Origin: Massilia soli
GTDB lineage: Bacteria > Pseudomonadota > Gammaproteobacteria > Burkholderiales > Burkholderiaceae_D
Length of the DNA: 64,000 nucleotides
Direction of reading: 5' to 3'
Assembly (NCBI RefSeq): GCF_016809835.1
Contig: NZ_JAFBIL020000002.1
Coordinates: 558,001-622,000 of the forward strand
The position numbers and the translations under genes were made by a program. Each line of letters opens with the position of its first letter. The first letter of the stretch is position 1. Below, in pieces: positions 1-8,013 of the stretch. The notes beneath the pieces are model-generated. The model made no database searches. It was given only the letters and a program-made list of their open reading frames with translations, and had not been told where the DNA came from.

Positions 1-484
1 CGAGGGCAGGGGCGATTTTCCACGCGGGAATTGCGATCGGGAAGTTCCATGGGGCGATGATGCCGACCACGCCCACCGGCTCGCGGGTGATCTCAATGTC
101 AAGGTTAGGACGCACCGAGGGCAGCTTGTCGCCGCGCAGGCGCAGGCATTCCTGGGCGAAGAACTTGAAGATCGCGCCGGCGCGGGCCGCTTCGCCGATG
201 CCTTCGATGCGGGTCTTGCCTTCTTCGCGCGATAGCAAAGTGCCGAGTTCTTCCTTGCGGGCGATGATTTCGGTGCCGATCTTGTCGAGCGCGTCGGCGC
301 GCATCTGGATGTTCGACAGCGCCCAGCCGGGCGCAGCCGCCGACGCGGCGGCGATGGCCAGTTCGGCTTGCTGCGCGTCGGCTTGCGCGTAGTGCCCGAT
401 GACGTCGCCTGTGTTGGAGGGATTGATGTTGGCGGTGCTGCTTGCACCGTTCAGCCAGGCGCCGTCGATATAGTTCTGTTTCAT
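1..484 (-). CDS. NAD(P)-dependent aldehyde dehydrogenase, N-terminal part (3' end cut by window edge)
   Basis: Only the first 161 residues lie in the window. They read as the N-terminal half of the aldehyde dehydrogenase superfamily: an opening YIDGAW motif, the cofactor-domain stretch ITREPVGVVGIIAPWNFP with the conserved PWNFP motif, then IPAWKIAPAL. The catalytic Cys and Glu would lie outside the window. The start ATG overlaps the stop of the upstream amylase (ATGA) and follows an AAGGAC ribosome-binding site, so the two genes look translationally coupled. The N-terminus resembles semialdehyde dehydrogenases such as the alpha-ketoglutarate semialdehyde type, but the substrate cannot be fixed from this fragment. 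Confidence 0.88.
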   Translation of the reverse strand, partial: MKQNYIDGAWLNGASSTANINPSNTGDVIGHYAQADAQQAELAIAAASAAAPGWALSNIQMRADALDKIGTEIIARKEELGTLLSREEGKTRIEGIGEAARAGAIFKFFAQECLRLRGDKLPSVRPNLDIEITREPVGVVGIIAPWNFPIAIPAWKIAPAL

Positions 485-1824
485 TGTTGTCCTTGTTTCT
501 TGGTGTCGATTTTCCAGCTCCAGGCCGCCATCGTCGTGCGCGCCTTGGCGCCGCCGAGGGCATATTGCTGCGGGGCTGCAGAGACATTCGCGATGACGGT
601 GACGCTGTTGCCTTCCCGCTTGCGGCGGTAGGCAATGACCTTGTCGTTGTCGGTATCGATGAATTCGAGCGCGCCGCCGTACTGGCCGTTCCACAGCGCT
701 TGGTTATCCTTCTTCAGCTTCAGCAGGTCGCGGTAGAAGCCTTCAAACTGGTAAGTTTTCCATGCAATCTGGTCTTTCTCGAAGAACGCCAGGCGCTTGT
801 CGAGGCCCGATTCCTGGCCGCTGTAGATCAGTGGCATGCCCGGGAGGGTGGCAGCGAGCACGGCCATCGTCTTGAAAGCCGGGCCGTAGAGCTCGGTATC
901 GCTGCCTTGCCAGGAGTTGAAGTCGTGGTTGTTGGTGAAGCGCATGCGGTAAGCGTGCGCCGGGAACACCTTGTCCGGGTGCGTGAACACGCGCTTGAGT
1001 TCGTCGGCGTCGGCCTTGCCCTTGGCGACCTGTTTCATCACGTCGGCCAGGTCCCAGCCGTAGGTCATGTCGAACGCTTGTTCGTGCAACTTGGGTTCGG
1101 CCCATTCAGCCAGCATGAACATCGGCTTGATCTTGTCGAGCTCGGCGCGGGCCTGGTTCCAGAACGGAATCGGCAGCAGGCCGGCGACGTCGCAGCGGAA
1201 GCCGTCGATGTCGGCTTCGCGCACCCAGAAGGCCATCGCATCGGTCATTGCTTTCCAGACTTCCGGCTTGCTGTAGTCGAGTGCGACCACGTCGGTCCAG
1301 TATTCGGGTTCGGCGCCTTCGAGGAAGGTGACCGGATAGATTTCACCCTTGTCGTTCTTTTTGTACCAGTCGTTGTGTTCGCTTACCCATGGGTTGTCCC
1401 AGGCGGTGTGGTTGGCGACCCAGTCGAGGATGACGCGCATGCCCAGGCCGTGCGCCTGTTTCACCAGGCGCTTCATGTCGTCCATGGTGCCGAATTCGGG
1501 ATTGACGGCGGTATAGTCGCGTACCGCGTAGTAGCTGCCGAGCTTCCCTTTGCGGTTCTTTTCGCCGATTGGTTGTACAGGCATCAACCAAAGGATGTCG
1601 ACGCCCATTTTTTTTAGCCGTGGAAGGTGCGCAGCGAACGCATTTATCGTGCCTTCTTCCGTATATTGGCGTATGTTAACTTCATAGATGTTGGCGTCGC
1701 GCGACCAGGCGGGATGCTGCACCGCGGCGGGAGCGGCGGATCCGGAGGTTTGCGCATGGACAGGAAGGACGCCGGCGCACAGCGCGATGATCAGGTAAGC
1801 GAATGGGCGCGCGGTGAATTTCAT
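481..1824 (-). CDS. Secreted alpha-amylase family (GH13) glycoside hydrolase
   Basis: 447 residues. It hydrolyses or rearranges alpha-glucans outside the cytoplasm. The N-terminus (MKFTARPFAYLIIALCAGV...VHAQ) is a Sec signal peptide. GH13 conserved regions are visible: ILDWVANHT (region I), DGFRCDVA with the nucleophile Asp (region II), FMLAEWAEP with the acid/base Glu (region III) and FTNNHD with the third Asp (region IV). I chose the ATG at 1824 because AGAAGG precedes it and the signal peptide starts there; a longer frame upstream lacks these. The stop overlaps the start of the aldehyde dehydrogenase, so both are probably one transcript. Exact specificity (maltogenic, alpha-amylase, trehalose-related) is not readable. 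Confidence 0.9.
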   Translation of the reverse strand: MKFTARPFAYLIIALCAGVLPVHAQTSGSAAPAAVQHPAWSRDANIYEVNIRQYTEEGTINAFAAHLPRLKKMGVDILWLMPVQPIGEKNRKGKLGSYYAVRDYTAVNPEFGTMDDMKRLVKQAHGLGMRVILDWVANHTAWDNPWVSEHNDWYKKNDKGEIYPVTFLEGAEPEYWTDVVALDYSKPEVWKAMTDAMAFWVREADIDGFRCDVAGLLPIPFWNQARAELDKIKPMFMLAEWAEPKLHEQAFDMTYGWDLADVMKQVAKGKADADELKRVFTHPDKVFPAHAYRMRFTNNHDFNSWQGSDTELYGPAFKTMAVLAATLPGMPLIYSGQESGLDKRLAFFEKDQIAWKTYQFEGFYRDLLKLKKDNQALWNGQYGGALEFIDTDNDKVIAYRRKREGNSVTVIANVSAAPQQYALGGAKARTTMAAWSWKIDTKKQGQQ

Positions 1825-2043
1825 CTGTGGCCTTCTGTCAGCAAGAAAAGAAATAGTTGCGGTGAGAATAATACACGGTGGCGTGCGCCGCCGGTACGCC
1901 CAAGGGCGTAGCAAGAGATTTTACGGGGCCGTCCGAAGAGCTTGGTTTAAAGCAAGCTGCGCTTATGTGTGGTAACGGACGGAACGAGAGTGAAAATCAG
2001 AGGATAAAGAGTCATGTCGAAAGATTAACTCCGGATCAAAGTC

Positions 2044-2943
2044 ATGAAAGCATCCTGCCTCGTTGTCGTTGCCCTTAGCGCTTGCGCCGGGATGGCGCAT
2101 GCCCAACCACCTGTGTCGGTCTACGGCACGCTGGAAACAGATGGCGTGATCGATACCGTTTGCTCCGATTGCGTGCCACACAGTGATGGCCTTTCAGTGT
2201 TGAATCCGTACAGCTTCCGCTATCTCAGTTTGCTGGAAGTCGGCGAGGCCTTCGACGGCGTCGCCGAAGCGCCTTTCGCGCTCGGCGCCAAGCGCGCCGG
2301 CAAGCAGATTACCGGCAGCGTCCAGTATTACAGCAGGTCCGATGACGAGGTATCGCCCGCTTCCCGGCATGCCGTCATCGATTCGCGCGGCAGGGCTTTC
2401 GGCCATCGGGCCTGGGGCATGTCGCTCGGCCTGGAGCGCGGTGGCTTCACCCTGCGTCTCGCACATCAGAACAAGAACGTCGCCAAGGTCATTCCCAACA
2501 TGCATTTGGGGAATAATCTGTCTGCGAAGAACAGTGTGATCGCCGCAAACATGAAGGTCGGCTTCGCCAAAGTGTATGCCGCCTACAGCGCCAGCCGCGG
2601 CTGGGGCAGCTCGCCACTGTGGAATCCAGACAATCCTTATGGTGCGACACTCAGCGCCACGCCGTCGACCGACAGCCGCGACAAGCTGGTCGGCATCGCA
2701 GTGCCGATGGGCAGAACCACTTTCCTCGCTTCGTTCATCCGCAAGAACGACCGTGACCTGGCCAATCACGATGCCGACCAGCTCGGCATCGGCGCCACGT
2801 ACGCCATGTCACGGCGCACAGACTTCTACACCACCTGCTCGGTGACCAAGATCCGCAACATCGCGGGCCAGGCCATCGACAGCTCCGTTATGGCGGGCAG
2901 CAAGAACGCCGCCATCAACGTCGGCATGCGGCACGCTTTCTAA
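2044..2943 (+). CDS. Short porin-like outer membrane protein
   Basis: 299 residues, with a clear signal peptide (MKASCLVVVALSACAGMAHAQ) followed by SVYGTLETDGV, the usual opening of Burkholderiales trimeric porins. The C-terminus ends in GMRHAF, the Phe-terminated beta strand expected by the BAM machinery. The family is normally about 330-400 residues, and here the first-strand/loop-3 region seems abbreviated: the usual segment with a GFKGTEDLG-like motif is missing. It may be a shortened or diverged porin rather than a fully functional general porin. It stands alone; no clear promoter is visible in the 219 bases upstream. Confidence 0.75.
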   Translation: MKASCLVVVALSACAGMAHAQPPVSVYGTLETDGVIDTVCSDCVPHSDGLSVLNPYSFRYLSLLEVGEAFDGVAEAPFALGAKRAGKQITGSVQYYSRSDDEVSPASRHAVIDSRGRAFGHRAWGMSLGLERGGFTLRLAHQNKNVAKVIPNMHLGNNLSAKNSVIAANMKVGFAKVYAAYSASRGWGSSPLWNPDNPYGATLSATPSTDSRDKLVGIAVPMGRTTFLASFIRKNDRDLANHDADQLGIGATYAMSRRTDFYTTCSVTKIRNIAGQAIDSSVMAGSKNAAINVGMRHAF

Positions 2944-3018
2944 TTGCCTTGTGCGCCGCCTCGCGGCAAGAAAGCGTAGCCTCTTCATACACACCCACTC
3001 ACCATCGTTGGAGGCACT

Positions 3019-3438
3019 ATGTCTGGCAATAGCACATTAGATCCTGATAATTTCCCGGACAGCCCGGACCGTGTCGTTGGACGCGGCCATGGAACCGGCG
3101 CACTTGGACCGAGCGATTCGTCCGATAGCGGCAGCGATATCTCCGGCGGTCCAGGCCTTGGCCTGGACCTTGAGCGTACCGAATCGCTTGACCTGGGCGG
3201 GGGCACCACGTCCGACCTGGACACCAGCAGCGCAGGCGGCTCTGCCGGCCCTGACGTTGGCGATGCCAACCTGGACAGCGACAGCGATTCCGGCGGTACC
3301 GGCGAGCGCGCCACAGCTGGCCGCGACAGCGTCGTGCGCGACGGCGCCGATATCGATGTCGACCATATCGAAACGATGCCGGGCGACGCGCTGGACGAAG
3401 AGGATATTGATTTCCTTGGTAGCTCGCCACCGGGCTAG
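3019..3438 (+). CDS. Acidic Gly/Ser/Asp-rich protein of unknown function
   Basis: 139 residues, very acidic and of low complexity, rich in Gly, Ser and Asp, with no signal peptide or membrane segment. It starts MSGNSTLDPDNFPDSPDRVVG and ends with an acidic EEDIDFLGSS stretch. GGAGG lies 6-10 bases before the ATG. Codon use with G/C third positions and a strong terminator just downstream support a real gene. I have seen proteins like this in Oxalobacteraceae annotated only as hypothetical. It looks intrinsically disordered. No function is assigned. Confidence 0.65.
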   Translation: MSGNSTLDPDNFPDSPDRVVGRGHGTGALGPSDSSDSGSDISGGPGLGLDLERTESLDLGGGTTSDLDTSSAGGSAGPDVGDANLDSDSDSGGTGERATAGRDSVVRDGADIDVDHIETMPGDALDEEDIDFLGSSPPG

Positions 3439-3474
3439 AAACAAGGACGCCGCGGGGACGCGGACCGTCATTAA

Positions 3475-3536
3475 CGCCATACGTAACAACGCCGGGCCGC
3501 GCATGATTGCGCGGCCCGGCGTTGTTACGTATGGCG
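3475..3536. terminator. 27-bp perfect inverted repeat, bidirectional terminator
   Basis: Left arm 3475-3501 and right arm 3510-3536 pair perfectly over 27 bp around an 8-base loop (CATGATTG). It sits between the convergent genes ending at 3438 and 3539, so it could stop transcription from both sides. The stem is unusually long for an intrinsic terminator and runs to the stop codon of the minus-strand gene. Confidence 0.8.
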
Positions 3537-3538
3537 CT

Positions 3539-4423
3539 TTAGCTCAAGTGCTTCTTGAAAAAGTCCATCGTGCGCTGCCAGGCCAGCTTGGCGGCGGCCT
3601 CGTCGTAGCGCGGCGTGGTGTCGTTATTGAAGCCGTGCTGGGTGCCCGGGTAGATGAAGTGCTGGTAGTTGACCTTGTTTTCCTTCAGCGCCGCTTCATA
3701 CGCCGGCCAGCCCGCCAGGATACGCTCGTCCTTCTCGGCATCGTGAATCATCAGCGGCGCCTTGATTTTTTTGGCGTCCGCCGCTGGCGCTTGCTGGCCA
3801 TAGAAAGGCACGGCCGCGTCAAGGTCGGGCAGCACCGTTGCAAGATAGTTGGCAATGCCACCGCCGTAGCAGAAGCCGACCACGCCAACCTTGCCGGTGG
3901 CGTTCGGCAGCTTTTCCAGCATCTTGGTCGCTTCCACCATGTCGGCCCGCGTTTTGGTCTGGTCGAGTTTGCCGAACAGTTCGCGCGCCTTGTCTTCGTC
4001 CCCGGGGTAGCCGCCCAGCGGGAACAGCGCGTCGGGCGCGAAGGCGATGTAGCCTTCCAGAGCGACGCGGCGGGCGATGTCTTCGATGTGCGGATTAAGG
4101 CCGCGGTTTTCATGCACCACCAGCACCGCCGGCAGCTTGCCTTTGGCATTGGCCGGCTGGACCAGGTAGCCACGCATTTCGCCGTAGCCGTTAGGCGACG
4201 GGTAGGTGACGTAGCTGGTCTTGATGCGGGAGTCGGTTGGCGCTACCTGCTGGGCAGCCCAGCTTGGCGACAGGGCGGTAAGCAGGCTCGCTGCAGTGAC
4301 ACCGCCGACCGCGTAACGGCTGGCCGAGGAAAGGAAGCTGCGGCGGTCAATCACGCCGTGTACATACTGGTCAAACAGCTTCAGTACTTCTGGGTCGAAA
4401 TCGTTTGCGGTCTTGCGCGTCAT
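3539..4423 (-). CDS. Dienelactone hydrolase family protein, exported
   Basis: 294 residues. An alpha/beta hydrolase of the dienelactone hydrolase type: nucleophile elbow GFCYGGG with Cys as nucleophile, a later Asp region (HDAEKDERI) and the catalytic His in GTQHGF. The N-terminus carries DRRSFLSSASR followed by a hydrophobic stretch and SWAA, which resembles a Tat-type signal embedded about 25 residues in, as is usual for this subgroup. An AAGGAG site precedes the ATG. It probably acts in the periplasm on lactones or esters; the true substrate is unknown. Confidence 0.87.
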   Translation of the reverse strand: MTRKTANDFDPEVLKLFDQYVHGVIDRRSFLSSASRYAVGGVTAASLLTALSPSWAAQQVAPTDSRIKTSYVTYPSPNGYGEMRGYLVQPANAKGKLPAVLVVHENRGLNPHIEDIARRVALEGYIAFAPDALFPLGGYPGDEDKARELFGKLDQTKTRADMVEATKMLEKLPNATGKVGVVGFCYGGGIANYLATVLPDLDAAVPFYGQQAPAADAKKIKAPLMIHDAEKDERILAGWPAYEAALKENKVNYQHFIYPGTQHGFNNDTTPRYDEAAAKLAWQRTMDFFKKHLS

Positions 4424-4562
4424 TGCCGGTCTCCTTGTTATTAATCGAAATCTCGGTACTGCAGCATTGCTTGAGAAAGCGATAATAACGCGGTTTCAAA
4501 ACGCCCGCGCACGGTAGGCGGGACAGCCTGAACCGGGTTTGTGTTCTACTGTGGCCGACGGG

Positions 4563-4775
4563 TCAGTGTGCCTTCGACAAGATCAGCAACCAGCGGCTGA
4601 ACAGCAGGATCTCGACGTGGCCAGGCTCGACGCCGGTATCGCATTCGATGAACGGGTTGACTGCATAGAAGCGCTTGCGGAAGTCACGCGTGACCAGCAT
4701 TTCACGGCGGCCGAAGCGCATCATGAACGGGGTTGGGGCGTATTCCATACCGAAGGTGCTATTCAATGTGGTCAT
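4563..4775 (-). CDS. Small protein of unknown function, probably SOS-induced
   Basis: 70 residues, basic, with hydrophobic patches near the C-terminus (EILLFSRWLLILSK) that could touch the membrane. No signal peptide. AAGGACC sits just upstream of the ATG. The start lies 55 bp from two tandem perfect LexA boxes (4830-4864), and a hairpin at 4504-4522 lies beyond the stop. The reading frame continues far upstream but has no support there. I do not recognise the family. By analogy with small SOS-induced inner-membrane proteins such as Caulobacter SidA, or with SulA, a role in damage-dependent division arrest is possible but is inference only. Confidence 0.6.
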   Translation of the reverse strand: MTTLNSTFGMEYAPTPFMMRFGRREMLVTRDFRKRFYAVNPFIECDTGVEPGHVEILLFSRWLLILSKAH

Positions 4776-4829
4776 GACAAGGTCCTTAAAGGTTTGCGTT
4801 GATCGAGTGGTTCCAGAATAGCACAACCA

Positions 4830-4864
4830 CTGTATAAATCTACAGTTACTGTACGAATAAACAG
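4830..4864. promoter_or_regulatory. Two tandem LexA (SOS) boxes
   Basis: CTGTATAAATCTACAG at 4830-4845 and CTGTACGAATAAACAG at 4849-4864 both match CTGT-N8-ACAG exactly, with starts 19 bp apart. The first box sits inside the extended form CACTG...CAGTT, close to the enterobacterial consensus that betaproteobacterial LexA shares. They lie between the divergent 70-residue gene (start 4775) and the PAP2 gene (start 4917). A TATAAA inside box 1 could be a plus-strand -10, so LexA could occlude either promoter. Confidence 0.85.
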
Positions 4865-4916
4865 GTATTTTCAAGATCTGTGGTTTTTTGACCAACAACA
4901 CGATATCGATGGCTAT

Positions 4917-5630
4917 ATGAAAGAACTCTACCCCCGGGTCCACAAATTCGTCGCCGCCCGGCTCACGCCCGGCGAGGCGCTTGGCCTGCATTTCACGGTA
5001 GGCATCGCCATCATGCTGGTGGCCGTGTGGGTGTTCGGCAGCATCGCGGAAGAGGTCATCGAGGCCGAGGAGCTGGTCTTCATCGACGACTGGATCGCGC
5101 GCTGGTTCAACGCCCGCGCCACCCCGGCGTTCACCCGGGTGATGTTGGTGATTACGCATGCCCACAACACGGCGGGTATGCTGATCCTGGCTACCGTGCT
5201 CGGCATCTATTTCAGCATCCGCAGGGCGCAGTACTGGCTGCTGGCGCTGCTGGTGTCGGTGCCCGGCGGCATGCTGCTGAACGTGGCGCTGAAGCACATC
5301 TTCCAGCGCGCGCGCCCGAGCCTGGACAACCCGCTGCTGACACTGAGCACCTACAGTTTCCCGAGCGGGCACACGGTGGCCGCGACGCTGTTCTACGGGC
5401 TGCTCGCGGCTTACCTGGTGTGCCTTCCGGGCAAATGGAAGTACCGCTTCCTGATCATGCTTGGCGCCTGCGTGATGGTGGGCCTGGTCGGCCTGAGCCG
5501 CATGTACCTTGGCGTGCATTACCTGAGCGACGTGATGGCCGCCATCGCGGTGGGGTGCGGCTGGCTGGCCATTTGCATTACCGGCGTGTCGACCCTGCGC
5601 CGGCGCCGCGCGGCGCGCGCAACGCGCTGA
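4917..5630 (+). CDS. PAP2-family membrane phosphatase
   Basis: 237 residues with about six hydrophobic segments. The three PAP2 signature motifs are present: KHIFQRARP (motif 1), PSGHT (motif 2, catalytic His) and SRMYLGVHYLSDV (motif 3, nucleophile His and supporting Asp). Such enzymes dephosphorylate lipid phosphates such as phosphatidic acid, phosphatidylglycerophosphate or undecaprenyl diphosphate at the periplasmic face. The long N-terminal loop with acidic residues (EEVIEAEELVFID) precedes the first core helix. The tandem LexA boxes upstream raise the possibility of damage induction, although they may serve only the divergent gene. Confidence 0.88.
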   Translation: MKELYPRVHKFVAARLTPGEALGLHFTVGIAIMLVAVWVFGSIAEEVIEAEELVFIDDWIARWFNARATPAFTRVMLVITHAHNTAGMLILATVLGIYFSIRRAQYWLLALLVSVPGGMLLNVALKHIFQRARPSLDNPLLTLSTYSFPSGHTVAATLFYGLLAAYLVCLPGKWKYRFLIMLGACVMVGLVGLSRMYLGVHYLSDVMAAIAVGCGWLAICITGVSTLRRRRAARATR

Positions 5631-5724
5631 CCCTGCCTGCTGTGTGGCCGCTCGGGCCAAACTCCCTGTAATGTGGACACGTTGCGCAGGCGGAAATTCG
5701 CGAGGCGCGTCCTGAGGAGTTCAC

Positions 5725-6561
5725 ATGCGTACCCTGGTTCACTTGTCCGACCTGCACTTCGGCCGGGTCGATGAGGAATTGCTTGGCCCCCTCCATGACC
5801 TGGTGCACCGGATCGCGCCGCACGTTGTGGTGGTCTCGGGCGACTTGACCCAGCGTGCCAAGAGCGAGCAGTTCGAACAGGCCAAGGCCTGGCTCGACAC
5901 CTTGCCGGGACCGCAAATTATTGTCCCGGGCAACCACGACATTTCCCTGTACAACGTGTTCCGCCGTTTCCTGCTGCCGCTTGACCGCTACAAGCGCTAC
6001 ATCACCGACGACCTGGAACCGGTCTACTTCGACGACGAAATCGCGGTGATGGGCGTGAATACCGCACGCTCGCTGACGATCAAGGACGGCAGCGTCAATA
6101 AGGAGCAGGTGGCGGCAATCCGCTCGCGCCTGTGCGACCTGGACCGGCACATCACGCGCATCGTGGTCACCCATCACCCGTTCGACCTGCCGGCGCATGC
6201 CGACAAGGACGCGCTGGTCGATCGCGCGCCGATGGCGATGAAGGCGTTTTCCGAGTGCGGCGTCGACTTGCTGCTGTCGGGCCACATGCACGCCAGCCAT
6301 TCCGGCAGCACGGCCGAGCGCTATGACATGAGCGAATACGCGGCGCTGGTGGTGCAGGCCGGCACTGCCACTTCCACCCGCGGACGCGGCGAGGTGAACT
6401 CTTTCAACGTCGTGCGGGTCGAACATGACAAGGTGGAAGTCGACCGCTACGGCTGGGACATGCTGGGGAAGGTATTCTCGGTGATGAGCACCGAGAAGTT
6501 CATGCGGTCAGGAAATGTCTGGGCAGCCCATACTGACGGGCTCTACGCGGCCGGATTGTAA
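5725..6561 (+). CDS. Calcineurin-like metallophosphoesterase (CpdA-like)
   Basis: 278 residues, cytoplasmic. Metal-ligand motifs of the class III phosphodiesterase/metallophosphoesterase fold occur in order: LSDLHFG near the N-terminus, VVSGDLTQ, PGNHD, THHPF and GHMHASH. This is the layout of CpdA-type cyclic nucleotide phosphodiesterases and related enzymes. TGAGGAG lies just before the ATG. It could hydrolyse cAMP or another phosphodiester; the substrate is not decided by the motifs. It follows the PAP2 gene by 94 bases and could be its own unit. Confidence 0.86.
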   Translation: MRTLVHLSDLHFGRVDEELLGPLHDLVHRIAPHVVVVSGDLTQRAKSEQFEQAKAWLDTLPGPQIIVPGNHDISLYNVFRRFLLPLDRYKRYITDDLEPVYFDDEIAVMGVNTARSLTIKDGSVNKEQVAAIRSRLCDLDRHITRIVVTHHPFDLPAHADKDALVDRAPMAMKAFSECGVDLLLSGHMHASHSGSTAERYDMSEYAALVVQAGTATSTRGRGEVNSFNVVRVEHDKVEVDRYGWDMLGKVFSVMSTEKFMRSGNVWAAHTDGLYAAGL

Positions 6562-6579
6562 GCGCGCGCCAGCGGGCAG

Positions 6580-6611
6580 GGCGGGTACGCGCGGCGCGCA
6601 CCCGCCGTTTT
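6580..6611. terminator. Terminator between convergent genes
   Basis: GGCGGGT (6580-6586) pairs with ACCCGCC (6600-6606) around a GC-rich loop, followed by GTTTTC. It lies between convergent genes ending at 6561 and 6619. Confidence 0.6.
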
Positions 6612-6618
6612 CAGACGA

Positions 6619-8013
6619 TCAGATCCAGTACTCGGTCAAGCGCGCAGCAAATTCCTTCAACCGGTCTGCCCACGGGCGCTGGCGCCATTGTTCCAGCGTC
6701 ACCTGCTTCGAATCGCGCAGGTCTTCATTGAACGCGCTCTCCATCTCCATGCCGAAGGCCGGGTCCAGGATCACCACGTTCAGTTCATAGTTGTGTAGAA
6801 AGCTGCGGCGGTCGATATTGGCCGAGCCCACCGTCGACCAGCTGCCGTCGATGACTGCCGCCTTGGCATGCAACACCGCGATCTGCAATTCATAAATCTT
6901 GACGCCATTCTTCAGCAGCTCGTCGTAGAACGCGCGGCCCGCATGGAACACCAGGCCATGGTCGGTTACCCCCGGCAGGATCAGCTTGACGTCGACGCCG
7001 CGCCGCGCCGCGGCGCTCAGTTCCTCGACAATCTGCGGGTCCGGTACAAAGTAGGCCGACGTAATGTGGATCGATTTCTTCGCTTCCTGGATCGCCACCA
7101 CGTACGACTTGTAAATTTCCGAATCGCGGCCCGGCTCCGAGGCCAGCACGCGCACCACCTTGTCGCCGGCCGGCGCAAGCTTCGGGAAGTACTCGCGCGG
7201 CGGCAGTTCGCCGGCTTCCTGCTGGATCCATGCATTGATGAAGTGATACTGCAGCGACGCGACGGCCGGGCCTTCGATCTTGATGTGCGTATCGCGCCAG
7301 CCGACATCTTCGGCAGCCACTTTTTCCGGTGGACGGCGCGAGCGGAAGAACGAGCTGTTGGCGTAGGTGCTGCTGATGTTCAGCCCGCCCGTGAATGCGA
7401 CGCGGCCGTCGACAATCATCACCTTGCGGTGGTCGCGGTTATTCAGTTCCCACTTGCCGAGCCGTTTGGCCGGGTTGACCGGATTGAACGCAATCAGGCT
7501 GATGCCGGCTGCGCGCATGCGGTCGAAGAATTCCTTCGGCGTGCCGATCGTGCCGACGCTGTCGTACAGCACATTGACGGTAACGCCTTGCTTCTGCTTT
7601 TCAATCAGGATGTCGGCGAACTGCAAGCCGATTTCATCCTGGTCGAAGATGTAGGTTTCGAGGTTGATCGTGTTCCTGGCGCCCTTGGCCGCTTCCATCA
7701 TGGCGCGCATGGTTGCCGGGCCGTCGAACAGCAAGGTGACCTTGTTGCCGGCGATGAGAGGCACGCCGGTGGCGGCTTCTTCCAGCACCGCCAGCTCCTT
7801 CAAATCGGGCGCGGCGGTCGCCCAGCGCCGTTTCAGCAGTGCTGCCGCCTGCTTTCCCTGCAGCCTGCCTTTGGGGGTGGCGACTGTCGGGTTGGCCTTG
7901 GCAACCGGCGTCTGGTTGAATTCGGATGAATCGGGCAGCGAGGCACATGCCGCCATGCTTCCGCCAAGTACCAGTGCTGCCAACGATGTGGCCAGCCAGC
8001 GCGCGACGTTCAT
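6619..8013 (-). CDS. Cardiolipin synthase / phospholipase D family lipoprotein
   Basis: 464 residues. The signal sequence ends in a lipobox (GGSMAAC, Cys 23), so the mature protein is probably lipid-anchored. Two HKD motifs define the phospholipase D superfamily: HRKVMIVD with a following GGLN, and HAKAAVID with a following GSANIDRRS. This two-HKD layout is typical of bacterial cardiolipin synthases (ClsA/B/C), which condense phosphatidylglycerol or transfer phosphatidyl groups. Its start overlaps the stop of the upstream gcr-like gene by 4 bp, so they are cotranscribed. Confidence 0.86.
   Translation of the reverse strand: MNVARWLATSLAALVLGGSMAACASLPDSSEFNQTPVAKANPTVATPKGRLQGKQAAALLKRRWATAAPDLKELAVLEEAATGVPLIAGNKVTLLFDGPATMRAMMEAAKGARNTINLETYIFDQDEIGLQFADILIEKQKQGVTVNVLYDSVGTIGTPKEFFDRMRAAGISLIAFNPVNPAKRLGKWELNNRDHRKVMIVDGRVAFTGGLNISSTYANSSFFRSRRPPEKVAAEDVGWRDTHIKIEGPAVASLQYHFINAWIQQEAGELPPREYFPKLAPAGDKVVRVLASEPGRDSEIYKSYVVAIQEAKKSIHITSAYFVPDPQIVEELSAAARRGVDVKLILPGVTDHGLVFHAGRAFYDELLKNGVKIYELQIAVLHAKAAVIDGSWSTVGSANIDRRSFLHNYELNVVILDPAFGMEMESAFNEDLRDSKQVTLEQWRQRPWADRLKEFAARLTEYWI

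Noticed and set aside
2000-2015. GTAACGGACGGAAC-like stretch upstream of the porin-like gene as a regulon site
   Set aside because: At least three mismatches to GTNCG-N4-CGNAC.
4504-4522. CCCGC/GCGGG hairpin as a terminator for the 70-residue gene
   Set aside because: Only five base pairs and a short GTTTTG tail; too weak to list as a feature.
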